Positions 1-4,984 of a DNA stretch of 5,009 nt are shown piece by piece. The translations under genes and the position numbers were made by a program. Position 1 is the first letter of the stretch; the number at the start of each line of letters is the position of its first letter. Under the pieces are notes generated by a model, which had not been told where the DNA came from, did not search any database, and worked only from the letters and a program-made list of their open reading frames with translations. The stretch covers positions 1 to 5,009 of the forward strand of contig JAJXTA010000303.1 in NCBI GenBank assembly GCA_021784265.1. Direction: 5' to 3'. Source of the DNA: a bacterium. GTDB taxonomy: Bacteria; Verrucomicrobiota; Verrucomicrobiia; Limisphaerales; J093.

Positions 1-392
1 GCGACCGCCAACGGATAACGGGCGGCGAGCTTGCCGAGCAAGGGCGGCAGTTCGGGAAAGATCGGCTGCTCGCGCTTGAGGATCGAGAGAAGCCGGTCTT
101 GCTTGAGACGAATCAAGTCCTCCAGCGGATACGGAGGCCGGTGCTTGGCGACGAAATCCAGCCACAGGGCGCGGTCGGAGCGCCCGTAATAGGCCGGGAA
201 GTCCATCCCGTGCGTTTCCCCGTACCCCAGTTGGGCAAAGACTTCCCGAAACGCCTGCTCGTGGCGCGGTTCGCTATCCACGATCACGCCGTCCATATCG
301 AAGATCACGGCGGCGAAGGTCCGCCCAGGCTTGGCGTGGCCCGGGGTCCCGCGCGTGGGCGGTGGCTTCGTGTTCACGAGGCGTGGGTTCAC
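1..392 (-). CDS. HAD-superfamily hydrolase, beta-phosphoglucomutase/phosphatase-like (partial, N-terminal part)
   Basis: The frame runs off the left edge, so only about 130 codons of a protein that is usually 210-240 residues are present. HAD motif I reads VIFDMDGVIVDSEP; its two aspartates (residues 32 and 34 from the GTG at 392) would be the phospho-accepting nucleophile and the general acid/base. An alpha-helical cap region follows (residues about 40-115, with HEQAFREVFAQLGY and a YYGRSD segment), as in subfamily I enzymes such as beta-phosphoglucomutase, Gph and sugar-phosphate phosphatases. Motifs II-IV lie outside the window, so substrate and reaction (phosphatase or mutase) cannot be decided. 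The chosen GTG start overlaps the stop of the EVE gene (GTGA), suggesting translational coupling. It leaves a low-complexity Pro/Gly/Thr-rich extension of about 27 residues before motif I. GTG codons at 377 and 308 are alternative starts, and none of the three has a good ribosome binding site. A soluble cytoplasmic enzyme is expected. Family certain, start uncertain. Confidence 0.92.
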   Translation of the reverse strand, partial: MNPRLVNTKPPPTRGTPGHAKPGRTFAAVIFDMDGVIVDSEPRHEQAFREVFAQLGYGETHGMDFPAYYGRSDRALWLDFVAKHRPPYPLEDLIRLKQDRLLSILKREQPIFPELPPLLGKLAARYPLAV

Positions 393-808
393 CGGCGCGT
401 GGCGCCCAGGGCGAGCAACCGCTCGAAGTGAGCGGCGGTCAGGGGCATGACCGAGAGCCGCGATTGGCGGACCAACGGGAGGTCGTGCAAACCGGGGTCG
501 GCTTTGATCGCGGCCAGGCTTAGGGGCTTGGCCACCGGCTTCACCGCGCCCAGATCGACCGCCGACCAGTCGCCCTCCGCGGCCGTCGGGTCGGGATAGG
601 CCTCCCGACTCACCCGCGCCAGCCCGACGACCTCCTTGGCCTCGCCGCTGTGGTAGAACAACACGAGGTCTCCCCGCCGCATGGCGCGCAGGTGGTTCCG
701 CGCCTGGAGATTCCGGACGCCGGTCCAGGCCGTTTGGCCTTCCCGAACCAAGTCCGCCCAAGCGTAGCCTGTGGGTTCTTGTTTCACGAGCCAGTAGTTG
801 GTCGCCAC
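389..808 (-). CDS. EVE-domain protein (PUA-like fold, thymocyte nuclear protein 1 family)
   Basis: The 139-residue product is essentially one EVE domain (PF01878). It opens with the family signature NYWLVKQEP (residues 4-12), followed by WTGVRNLQARNHLRAM (28-43) and GDLVLFYHSG (46-55), then VVGLARV (60-66), all classic conserved blocks. EVE domains share the PUA/YTH-like fold and bind modified bases in DNA or RNA; stand-alone bacterial members have no firmly assigned role. The GTG at 808 is preferred because it places the start just before the conserved block, as in homologues, and has AAGG five bases upstream (817-814). The frame stays open to a TTG at 865, but that adds non-conserved sequence. 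A gap of 135 bp without a recognisable gene separates it from the MoaD-like gene upstream. Its stop overlaps a possible GTG start of the HAD gene downstream. No restriction nuclease or methylase is nearby, so a defence role is not supported by this context. Confidence 0.93.
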   Translation of the reverse strand: MATNYWLVKQEPTGYAWADLVREGQTAWTGVRNLQARNHLRAMRRGDLVLFYHSGEAKEVVGLARVSREAYPDPTAAEGDWSAVDLGAVKPVAKPLSLAAIKADPGLHDLPLVRQSRLSVMPLTAAHFERLLALGATRR

Positions 809-810
809 GC

Positions 811-817
811 CCGCCTT
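811..817 (-). promoter_or_regulatory. Ribosome binding site of the EVE gene
   Basis: On the minus strand AAGGCGG (817-811) precedes the GTG at 808, with AAGG five bases away. This is the main reason for choosing GTG 808 over the upstream TTG at 865. The same ten-base string AAAGGCGGGC also precedes the propeller gene start. Confidence 0.55.
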
Positions 818-943
818 TTTGCCTGGAAGCCCCACCGGTTTCAAGACGCGAGGAGACAGGTGCAAGGTGCCTGCTTGGGGCTGCTCCCCCAGGACCGTGC
901 GTTGGCGATGTCCGCCGGCAACGCGGGGTGGTCGCGCCGCCCT

Positions 944-1240
944 TCAGCCGCCGGCGAGGGCGCCGATGACCAGGAATGGCTCCCGGCCGGCCGCCACGGG
1001 TTCGGGCAGTGGGGTGTCGGGCGGTTCGTGGGACAGGTCCATTTCGCCGGCGAAGAAGCGGACGAACGGGCGGCGCCGGAGCGTGGCGTGCTCGCGGATG
1101 GCGCCACGGAGCACGGGATAGGTGGCTTCCAGCGCGTCCAAGACCGACCGGATCGTGGGGGGCGGGGCGACGGCGACGAGCACGTCCCCCTGGACCGCGG
1201 CCAACCGGCGCAGGTGAAACGGGAGCGCCACACGGATCAT
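944..1240 (-). CDS. MoaD/ThiS-family ubiquitin-fold protein with C-terminal Gly-Gly
   Basis: The 98-residue protein begins [14 protein letters not shown] (first beta strand), has a helix around [20 protein letters not shown] (residues 32-51), a conserved block [19 protein letters not shown] (55-73) and ends in [10 protein letters not shown] immediately before the stop. MoaD and ThiS are beta-grasp sulfur carriers whose C-terminal Gly-Gly is adenylated by an E1-like enzyme (MoeB/ThiF) and then thiocarboxylated. The exposed GG here therefore predicts a competent carrier or ubiquitin-like modifier. The [14 protein letters not shown] block marks a separate group that is not ordinary molybdopterin-synthase MoaD, and no moaE, moeB, thiG or other cofactor gene is in view. 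The ATG at 1240 overlaps the propeller stop (ATGA), and GAGGTG lies 11 bases upstream inside the propeller gene, so translation is probably coupled. From memory, this kind of small protein recurrently sits next to BNR-propeller genes. Family assignment is strong; function is unknown. Confidence 0.9.
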   Translation of the reverse strand: MIRVALPFHLRRLAAVQGDVLVAVAPPPTIRSVLDALEATYPVLRGAIREHATLRRRPFVRFFAGEMDLSHEPPDTPLPEPVAAGREPFLVIGALAGG

Positions 1241-2352
1241 GGCAGCGTTTGCACCTCGACCGACAAGACCGAGGGCAGGTGCCGGGCGAGGGTGCTCCAG
1301 GCGTCGCCGGCGTTGGCGGAAGCATAGACCTGCCCACCGGTGGTGCCGAAATAGACGCCACAGGGATCGAGTTGGTCCACCGCGGTGGCGTCGCGCAGGA
1401 CATTCACGTAACAGTTGCGCTGGGGCAGACCGCGGGTCAGCGGTTCCCACTCGTTGCCACCGGTGCGGCTGCGATACACCCGCAGACGCCCGTTCGGGGG
1501 GAAATGCTCCGAGTCGCTCTTGATCGGGATGACGTAGATCGTCTCGGGTTCGTGGGCGTGGACTTCGATGGGGAACCCGAAGTCCGACGGCAGGTTGCCG
1601 CTGATTTCGTGCCAGGAATCGCCGGCGTCATCGCTGCGCATGACATCCCAATGCTTCTGCATGAAGAGGACCCCGGGCCGGGACGGATGCAGGGCGATGC
1701 GGTGGACACAGTGCCCGACCTCCGCGTCCGGGTCCGGGAGTTGGTAGGGCGACTTCAATCCCCGATTGGCCGCCCGCCAGCTCTGGCCGCCGTCGTCGCT
1801 GCGGAAGGCCCCGGCGGCGGAGATGGCGATGAACATGCGTCCGGGGTGGGCGGGGTCCAGGAGGATGGTGTGCAACCCCATCCCCCCGGCGCCGGGTTGC
1901 CAGAGATGGCCCTTGGCGCCGCGCAGGGCGGGTAGCTCCTGCCACGTGCGCCCTCCGTCGGCCGTGCGGAAGAGGGCGGCGTCCTCGGCGCCGGCATAGA
2001 CCACGTCCGGGTTGTCGAGCGATGGTTCGAGATGCCAAATTCGTTTGAATTCCCAGGGGTGCTGGGTGCCGTCATACCACTGGTGGGTCCCCGGGGTGCC
2101 CGTGTAGGCAAACTGATCACCAACCGCCTCCCAGGTCGCCCCGCCATCGTTCGAACGTTGGATCTTCTGGCCGAACCACCCGCTGGTCTGCGAGGCATAA
2201 AGTCGCTGCGGCTCGATCGGCGAGCCCTTCAGGTGGTAGATTTCCCAGCCGGCGAAGTGGGGGCCGGTGATCTTCCACCGTTTGCGGGCGCCGTCGGCGC
2301 TCAGGACAAAGGCCCCCTTGCGGGTGCCGACCAGGACGCGGACCCCGCTCAC
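1237..2352 (-). CDS. BNR/Asp-box beta-propeller protein (sialidase-like fold, function unknown)
   Basis: The product has 371 residues. It opens with [18 protein letters not shown], typical of the 'WD40/YVTN/BNR-like repeat' proteins often labelled glycosyl hydrolase or exo-alpha-sialidase. Six Asp-box-like motifs are visible: SNDGGATW (67-74), TADGGRTW (130-137), SDDGGQSW (185-192), SDDAGDSW (240-247), a degenerate SRTGGNEW (295-302) and SANAGDAW (345-352). This suits a six-bladed propeller. I see no Arg-Ile-Pro motif and no evident arginine triad, so true sialidase activity is not supported. There is no signal peptide or membrane segment, so a cytoplasmic location is likely. The start is GTG at 2352, with GGAAAGG ending eight bases upstream; that GTG overlaps the stop of a doubtful small reading frame (GTGA). 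Downstream it overlaps the MoaD-like gene by ATGA, which argues for a joint function, perhaps with the propeller as partner or scaffold (inference). Confidence 0.9.
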   Translation of the reverse strand: MSGVRVLVGTRKGAFVLSADGARKRWKITGPHFAGWEIYHLKGSPIEPQRLYASQTSGWFGQKIQRSNDGGATWEAVGDQFAYTGTPGTHQWYDGTQHPWEFKRIWHLEPSLDNPDVVYAGAEDAALFRTADGGRTWQELPALRGAKGHLWQPGAGGMGLHTILLDPAHPGRMFIAISAAGAFRSDDGGQSWRAANRGLKSPYQLPDPDAEVGHCVHRIALHPSRPGVLFMQKHWDVMRSDDAGDSWHEISGNLPSDFGFPIEVHAHEPETIYVIPIKSDSEHFPPNGRLRVYRSRTGGNEWEPLTRGLPQRNCYVNVLRDATAVDQLDPCGVYFGTTGGQVYASANAGDAWSTLARHLPSVLSVEVQTLP

Positions 2353-2504
2353 GGGGCCCGCCTTTCCGCCGCGGGGGCGTGGTCATCCCGTTCCCCGACG
2401 GCAAAGGAGGCTTCGGCGTGGACGGGAGGCGCGATGGGGAGCTCGAACCAGACAAGGCTGCCGGGAGCCGGGTTCGATTGGCGGCGTTTAGGTTTTCGAG
2501 TCAT
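2349..2504 (-). CDS. Doubtful small ORF or truncated VOC/glyoxalase-like gene remnant
   Basis: A 51-codon frame starts at ATG 2504 (alternative ATG 2513). It begins with a basic stretch, TRKPKRRQ, then [21 protein letters not shown] (residues 14-34). That segment resembles the first beta strand and helix of VOC/glyoxalase-family domains, which commonly begin like [11 protein letters not shown] and continue into a helix ending in F-Y. After residue 34 the similarity stops and the remaining tail ([18 protein letters not shown]) is unrelated, so no metal site or domain could form. It may be a decayed fragment, a leader-type ORF coupled to the propeller gene through the GTGA overlap, or chance. 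No Shine-Dalgarno sequence precedes either ATG. The similarity is short and recognised by eye only. Confidence 0.3.
   Translation of the reverse strand: MTRKPKRRQSNPAPGSLVWFELPIAPPVHAEASFAVGERDDHAPAAERRAP
2361..2367 (-). promoter_or_regulatory. Ribosome binding site of the propeller gene
   Basis: GGAAAGG on the minus strand (2367-2361) lies eight bases before the GTG at 2352. It supports that start and lies within the last codons of the small upstream frame. Confidence 0.45.
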
Positions 2505-2619
2505 CGTTGGCATGGCTGTGGTGTGAGGGAGCGCCCAGCTCCGGTGAGCTGACAAGTTGGAGTGCTGGTCGCGTTGGCACCAACCTACGACGAAGTTGGG
2601 CCTGAGTCTAGGACATCTA

Positions 2620-2645
2620 ATGCAATAATTTTGGAAAACTTGCAT
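2620..2645. promoter_or_regulatory. Operator-like inverted repeat in AT-rich island
   Basis: ATGCAA (2620-2625) is matched by its reverse complement TTGCAT (2640-2645). Inside lies a second, nearly concentric pair, TTTT (2629-2632) and AAAA (2635-2638), offset by one base. It stands in a small AT-rich patch surrounded by GC-rich DNA, about 270 bp upstream of the propeller start. Dyads of this size are typical of transcription factor sites, but no regulator gene is in the window, so the role is inferred. Confidence 0.3.
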
Positions 2646-2648
2646 GTG

Positions 2649-2679
2649 CCCCGCCCCGGCGCGCCGCGCCAAGGCGGGG
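2649..2679. repeat. GC-rich hairpin with nested palindrome
   Basis: CCCCGCC (2649-2655) pairs with GGCGGGG (2673-2679) around a 17-base loop that itself contains the palindrome CGGCGCGCCG (2657-2666). No T-tract follows immediately on either strand; on the minus strand TTTT comes ten bases later. It is therefore not a canonical intrinsic terminator. Confidence 0.35.
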
Positions 2680-2890
2680 TGTTCACCCACTTTCCACCGG
2701 CTCCACTGGTGTGGTGAGATAATGATCCATGATGAGCGCAGCCCCGCCGCCCCAAAGCTCACCCGGGCGCGCCAACCGCGGCCTGACGGCCCCGGTCGCG
2801 GCGCGCGCGGGCGGCCCGGGCCCGGGCGGGAGAGGCGCCCGACTACGTGAACGCACCAGCCCATGCCTGGGACCCCCCGAGTCAGCTTGA

Positions 2891-3142
2891 AGGACAGCCG
2901 GAAGGCCGCTCTGGGCGGGGCTCATCGCCCTGCTCAAACAGGGGCTAGGCAAACCGGTGGGATTCCTTAACCCTTTCCTCTACCAAACGGCCAACAATGT
3001 CCGCCCCTTCCACGAGGTCGCCGAGGGCGACCACGGGGCCTTCGCCGCCTCCAGAAAACACCAAGCGGGCCCGGGTTGGGATGCCTGCGCGGGCTGGGGG
3101 AGTCCCAACGGGGTCGCGTTGCTCAAGGCCTTGGGAGGCTGA
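2891..3142 (+). pseudogene. C-terminal remnant of an S53 (sedolisin/kumamolisin-type) serine peptidase
   Basis: After an in-frame stop at 2888-2890, 83 codons read like the end of an S53 peptidase: RPLWAGLIALLKQGLGKPVG, then FLNPFLYQ, then PFHEVAEGDHGAF, then GPGWDACAGWGSPNGVALLK. In intact enzymes the PLWAGL block directly follows the catalytic Gly-Thr-Ser. Here the aligned positions read stop-Arg-Thr, so the nucleophile is gone. The C-terminal calcium site, normally built from a Phe-x-Asp-Ile segment and Gly-x-Gly-Trp-Asp, keeps GWD, but the first aspartate has become glutamate (FHEV). I could not find the upstream catalytic Glu/Asp domain or pro-domain in any plus-strand frame between 2690 and 2890. 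A GTG at 2957 could start a 61-residue peptide, but a functional product is unlikely. It converges with pheS and is the only gene trace on the plus strand. I judge it a decayed relic, possibly of a paralogue elsewhere in the genome. Confidence 0.75.
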
Positions 3143-3147
3143 GGACG

Positions 3148-3178
3148 GCCGCGGGGCGGCCGCGCCACGCGCCGCGGC
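3148..3178 (-). terminator. Possible GC-rich hairpin after pheS
   Basis: GCCGCGG (3148-3154) pairs with CCGCGGC (3172-3178) around a 17-base GC-rich loop, in the 47-base space between the convergent S53 remnant and the pheS stop. It is placed where a terminator for the rpmI-rplT-pheS transcript would be expected. There is no U-tract, so it could only be a non-canonical terminator or a structure that protects the mRNA end. Confidence 0.3.
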
Positions 3179-3189
3179 GGCGCTTCCCC

Positions 3190-4227
3190 TTAGAATTGGT
3201 GGAGAAAGCGGACATCGTTCTCGTAGAAGAGACGGATGTCGTTGATGCCATAGCGGATCATGGCGATGCGTTCAATGCCGAACCCGAAGGCCCAGCCGGT
3301 CCAGACCTCCGGATCGTACCCAACGTTCTCGAACACCTGCGGATGCACCATGCCGCACCCGGCAATCTCCAGCCATTCCTTGCCCATCTTGCGCGTCAGG
3401 GGACTGGAGAAATCGATCTCGAAACTCGGCTCCGTGTAGCTGAAATAGTGGGGCCGGAAGCGGATGCGCGTCTCTTTGCCCAGCAATTCCTTGAAGACGA
3501 ATTCGACCGTGCCCTTCAGGTCGGTGACGGTGACGCCTTTGTCCACATACAAGCCCTCGATTTGTTGAAAGGTGGGGTTGTGGGTGGCGTCGGCGTTGTC
3601 GCGGCGGAAGGCGCGCCCGGGGACCAGGATGCGCACTGGGGGCGGTTGCTTGCGCATGACCCGGATTTGCACGGAGGAGGTGTGAGTGCGCAGCAGGAAG
3701 CGGGGGCCGGCGGGCGCGGGGTTCGCCGCCGTAGCGTCGCCCGCGGCCAAATAGAACGTATCGTGGGTGTCCCGCGCCGGGTGATCGGCTGGGGTGTTGA
3801 GGGCGTCGAAGCAGTGGTATTCGTCCTCGACCTCCGGGCCATCTGCCACGGCGAACCCGAGCTTGCGGAAGCTGCGGACGATGTCGTCGGTCACTTGGGT
3901 GAGCGGATGAACCCGCCCCAAGCGGCGCCGGCGGCCCGGCAAGGTGAAATCGTTCGGTTCCTTGGGCAGGGCCGCTTGAAGTTCCAACTCCGTCCGCCGC
4001 GCCGCCAAGGCGCTTTCCAACTCGACTTTGGCGGCGTTGATGAGTTTGCCGGCGGCCGGCCGTTCCTCTTTGGGCAGGGTGCCCAGTTGTTTGAGGAGGG
4101 CGGTGAACTTGCCCGCCCCGCCCAGATAGCCGGAGCGGCTCTGCTCGAGGGCGGCCAAGTCTGGGGCACGCTGCAGGTCCGCCAAGGCCGCTTGTTTCAG
4201 GGGCTCGATGTCGTCCAGCAATGCCAT
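3190..4227 (-). CDS. pheS: Phenylalanyl-tRNA synthetase alpha subunit
   Basis: The 345-residue protein is the usual length for the alpha subunit of the (alpha-beta)2 enzyme that charges tRNA-Phe with phenylalanine in the cytoplasm. The N-terminal coiled-coil, tRNA-binding region (about 1-90) holds RSGYLGGAGKFTALLKQLG (31-49). The class II catalytic core begins at HPLTQ (107-111, motif 1). Motif 2 is GRAFRRDNADATHNPTFQQIEG (204-225), then FRPHYF (257-262) with TEPS (265-268), GCGMVHP (290-296), and motif 3 GWAFGFGIERIAM (311-323) for ATP binding. All look intact. The ATG at 4227 gives the canonical N-terminus. There is no standard Shine-Dalgarno sequence: GGAG lies 14 bases upstream and may pair with CTCC just before the start. 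pheT, the beta subunit normally adjacent, does not follow; a relic peptidase does. It lies 74 bp downstream of rplT and is probably cotranscribed with it. Confidence 0.98.
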   Translation of the reverse strand: MALLDDIEPLKQAALADLQRAPDLAALEQSRSGYLGGAGKFTALLKQLGTLPKEERPAAGKLINAAKVELESALAARRTELELQAALPKEPNDFTLPGRRRRLGRVHPLTQVTDDIVRSFRKLGFAVADGPEVEDEYHCFDALNTPADHPARDTHDTFYLAAGDATAANPAPAGPRFLLRTHTSSVQIRVMRKQPPPVRILVPGRAFRRDNADATHNPTFQQIEGLYVDKGVTVTDLKGTVEFVFKELLGKETRIRFRPHYFSYTEPSFEIDFSSPLTRKMGKEWLEIAGCGMVHPQVFENVGYDPEVWTGWAFGFGIERIAMIRYGINDIRLFYENDVRFLHQF

Positions 4228-4234
4228 CGGTCCA

Positions 4235-4266
4235 GGAGGTGCTCCAAGGCCGGCCCAGTGCCGGCC
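4235..4266 (-). promoter_or_regulatory. Tandem hairpins in the rplT-pheS spacer
   Basis: Reading the transcript, a perfect 7-bp stem GGCCGGC/GCCGGCC with a five-base loop (4266-4248) is followed two bases later by GGAG-CAC-CTCC (4245-4235), which ends seven bases before the pheS ATG. The second stem would tie up the only Shine-Dalgarno-like GGAG. No T-run follows the first stem, so a plain intrinsic terminator is unlikely. Translational control or partial attenuation of pheS is possible, but this is inferred from pairing alone. Confidence 0.4.
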
Positions 4267-4301
4267 GCCGGAGGAGGATGCGGGGCCGGCCGGGAAGCCG
4301 C

Positions 4302-4673
4302 TCAGGCCTTGGCGTTCTTGGCCTGCAGCGCCTGTTGGGCCACCTTGACCACCTCGAGAAAGGCCGGGCCGTCCGTGGCGGCCAAGTCGGCGAGGATCTT
4401 GCGGTCCAGGGCGATTTTGGCGGCTTTGAGGCCCTCGATGAGCCGGCTGTAGGTCAATCCCGCGGCCCGCGCCGCCGCATTGATCCGGAGCTGCCAGAGG
4501 CCGCGGAAATTCCGCTTCCGTGTCTTGCGATCCCGGTACGCGTACTGGCGCCCGTGATCGACGGCGTCGGAGGCGTAACGATACAGTTTGGACCGCCGCA
4601 TCCGGAAGCCTTTGGCGGCGCGGAGCATCCGCTTGCGGCGTTTGCGGGAGGCTGGGGCATTGGTAACGCGCAT
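4302..4673 (-). CDS. rplT: 50S ribosomal protein L20 (bL20)
   Basis: The 123-residue, strongly basic protein matches bL20 throughout. The flexible N-terminal tail is [23 protein letters not shown]. It is followed by [13 protein letters not shown] (26-38), [17 protein letters not shown] (44-60), the hallmark [19 protein letters not shown] (63-81), and [10 protein letters not shown] (89-98). It binds 23S rRNA early in large-subunit assembly, and in some bacteria it also represses translation of its own operon. The length is normal, with a short Ala/Lys-rich C-terminal tail. The ATG at 4673 gives the canonical MRVT start although no Shine-Dalgarno sequence precedes it; the bases before it are pyrimidine-rich (CTTTTCCTCCC). 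It lies 42 bp after rpmI, as in most bacteria, and leads into pheS. Confidence 0.98.
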   Translation of the reverse strand: MRVTNAPASRKRRKRMLRAAKGFRMRRSKLYRYASDAVDHGRQYAYRDRKTRKRNFRGLWQLRINAAARAAGLTYSRLIEGLKAAKIALDRKILADLAATDGPAFLEVVKVAQQALQAKNAKA

Positions 4674-4690
4674 GGGAGGAAAAGGTTTGG

Positions 4691-4718
4691 GGCTTAAGGG
4701 CTTAGCGAGCCTGGCTTA
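4691..4718 (-). repeat. Three short direct repeats in the rpmI-rplT spacer
   Basis: The hexamer TAAGCC (minus strand) occurs at 4718-4713, 4704-4699 and 4696-4691; the first copy includes the rpmI stop codon. The repeat is too short to rule out chance. No stable hairpin was evident, and no function is proposed. Confidence 0.3.
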
Positions 4719-4925
4719 GTGACTGAAGGGCAGGTTCTGCTTGATCCGATACGTATCGGTCGGATCCACCAAGGCCGCTTCGCGCAGGCGATGGCGGCGT
4801 TTGGCGTTCTTGGTCGCCAGCAGATGGCGACGACCGGCATGGGGACGCAGTACCTTGCCGGTGGCGGTCACTTTGAAGCGCTTGGCCACCGACTTCTTCG
4901 TTTTAATGCCTTTGGGACGTCGCAT
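4716..4925 (-). CDS. rpmI: 50S ribosomal protein L35 (bL35)
   Basis: The 69-residue basic protein shows the bL35 signature: KTKKSVAKRFKVTATGKV (8-25), then AGRRHLLATKNAKRRHRLR (30-48), and ends in IKQNLPFSH. bL35 is a small component of the large ribosomal subunit. It is slightly longer than the common 64-66 residues because of the MRRPKGI start and the C-terminal TDTYRIKQNLPFSH tail. The ATG at 4925 fits; only a weak purine-rich stretch (GAGAGAAAGAA) precedes it. It is the first gene after a good promoter and precedes rplT by 42 bp. The usual upstream partner infC is not between the promoter and this gene. Confidence 0.97.
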   Translation of the reverse strand: MRRPKGIKTKKSVAKRFKVTATGKVLRPHAGRRHLLATKNAKRRHRLREAALVDPTDTYRIKQNLPFSH

Positions 4926-4955
4926 ACAGTGTTCTTTCTCTCAAAAAGAGCGCGA

Positions 4956-4984
4956 ACTATAGGATCCAGAGGAGTTTGAGGCAA
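4956..4984 (-). promoter_or_regulatory. Sigma70-type promoter for rpmI-rplT-pheS
   Basis: On the minus strand TTGCCT (4984-4979) and TATAGT (4961-4956) are separated by exactly 17 bases; each matches the consensus at four or five of six positions. Transcription would begin near 4949-4950, giving a leader of only about 24 nt before the rpmI ATG. The flanking DNA is less GC-rich than the rest of the window, as expected for a promoter. Confidence 0.7.

Larger units (their letters stand above)
2514..2890. other. Non-coding, structured intergenic region
   Basis: This stretch of about 375 bases has open frames on both strands, but their translations are Pro/Arg/Gly-rich with no recognisable motif, so I treat it as non-coding. 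It contains an AT-rich island (about 2611-2645) with an operator-like inverted repeat, a GC-rich hairpin (2649-2679) and a very GC-rich run with repeated CCCGGG palindromes around 2790-2835. Any promoter for the propeller/MoaD-like genes should lie here, but I could not find convincing -35/-10 boxes for it. A plus-strand GATAAT at 2718-2723 has no good -35 partner. Confidence 0.6.

Noticed and set aside
99..431. Plus-strand open frame of 110 codons
   Set aside because: It is antisense to the HAD gene, whose motif I is unmistakable on the minus strand.
650..1327. Plus-strand open frame of 225 codons
   Set aside because: It is antisense to the EVE and MoaD-like genes, and no recognisable protein features are present.
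944..1450. Longer 168-codon version of the MoaD-like protein
   Set aside because: The extra N-terminus overlaps the propeller coding region and reads as Arg-rich shadow sequence. ATG 1240 gives the exact family start.
976..1935. Plus-strand open frame of 319 codons
   Set aside because: It is antisense to the propeller and MoaD-like genes, composition is Arg/Gly/Val-rich, and there are no motifs.
1237..2352. True exo-alpha-sialidase
   Set aside because: Asp boxes are shared by many propellers; the Arg-Ile-Pro motif and arginine triad are not evident, and there is no secretion signal.
2790..2836. GC-rich run with CCCGGG repeats as a possible mobile-element end or CRISPR-like repeat
   Set aside because: There is no regular spacing, no terminal inverted repeat pair, no target-site duplication and no transposase in view.
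2683..2952. Minus-strand open frame of 89 codons between the propeller gene and pheS
   Set aside because: The translation is low complexity (Pro/Arg/Gly), has no motif, and overlaps the better-supported S53 remnant on the other strand.
3076..4452. Plus-strand open frame of 458 codons
   Set aside because: It lies antisense to pheS and the end of rplT, which have complete family motifs. It shows no domain of its own and is a product of GC-rich third-position bias.
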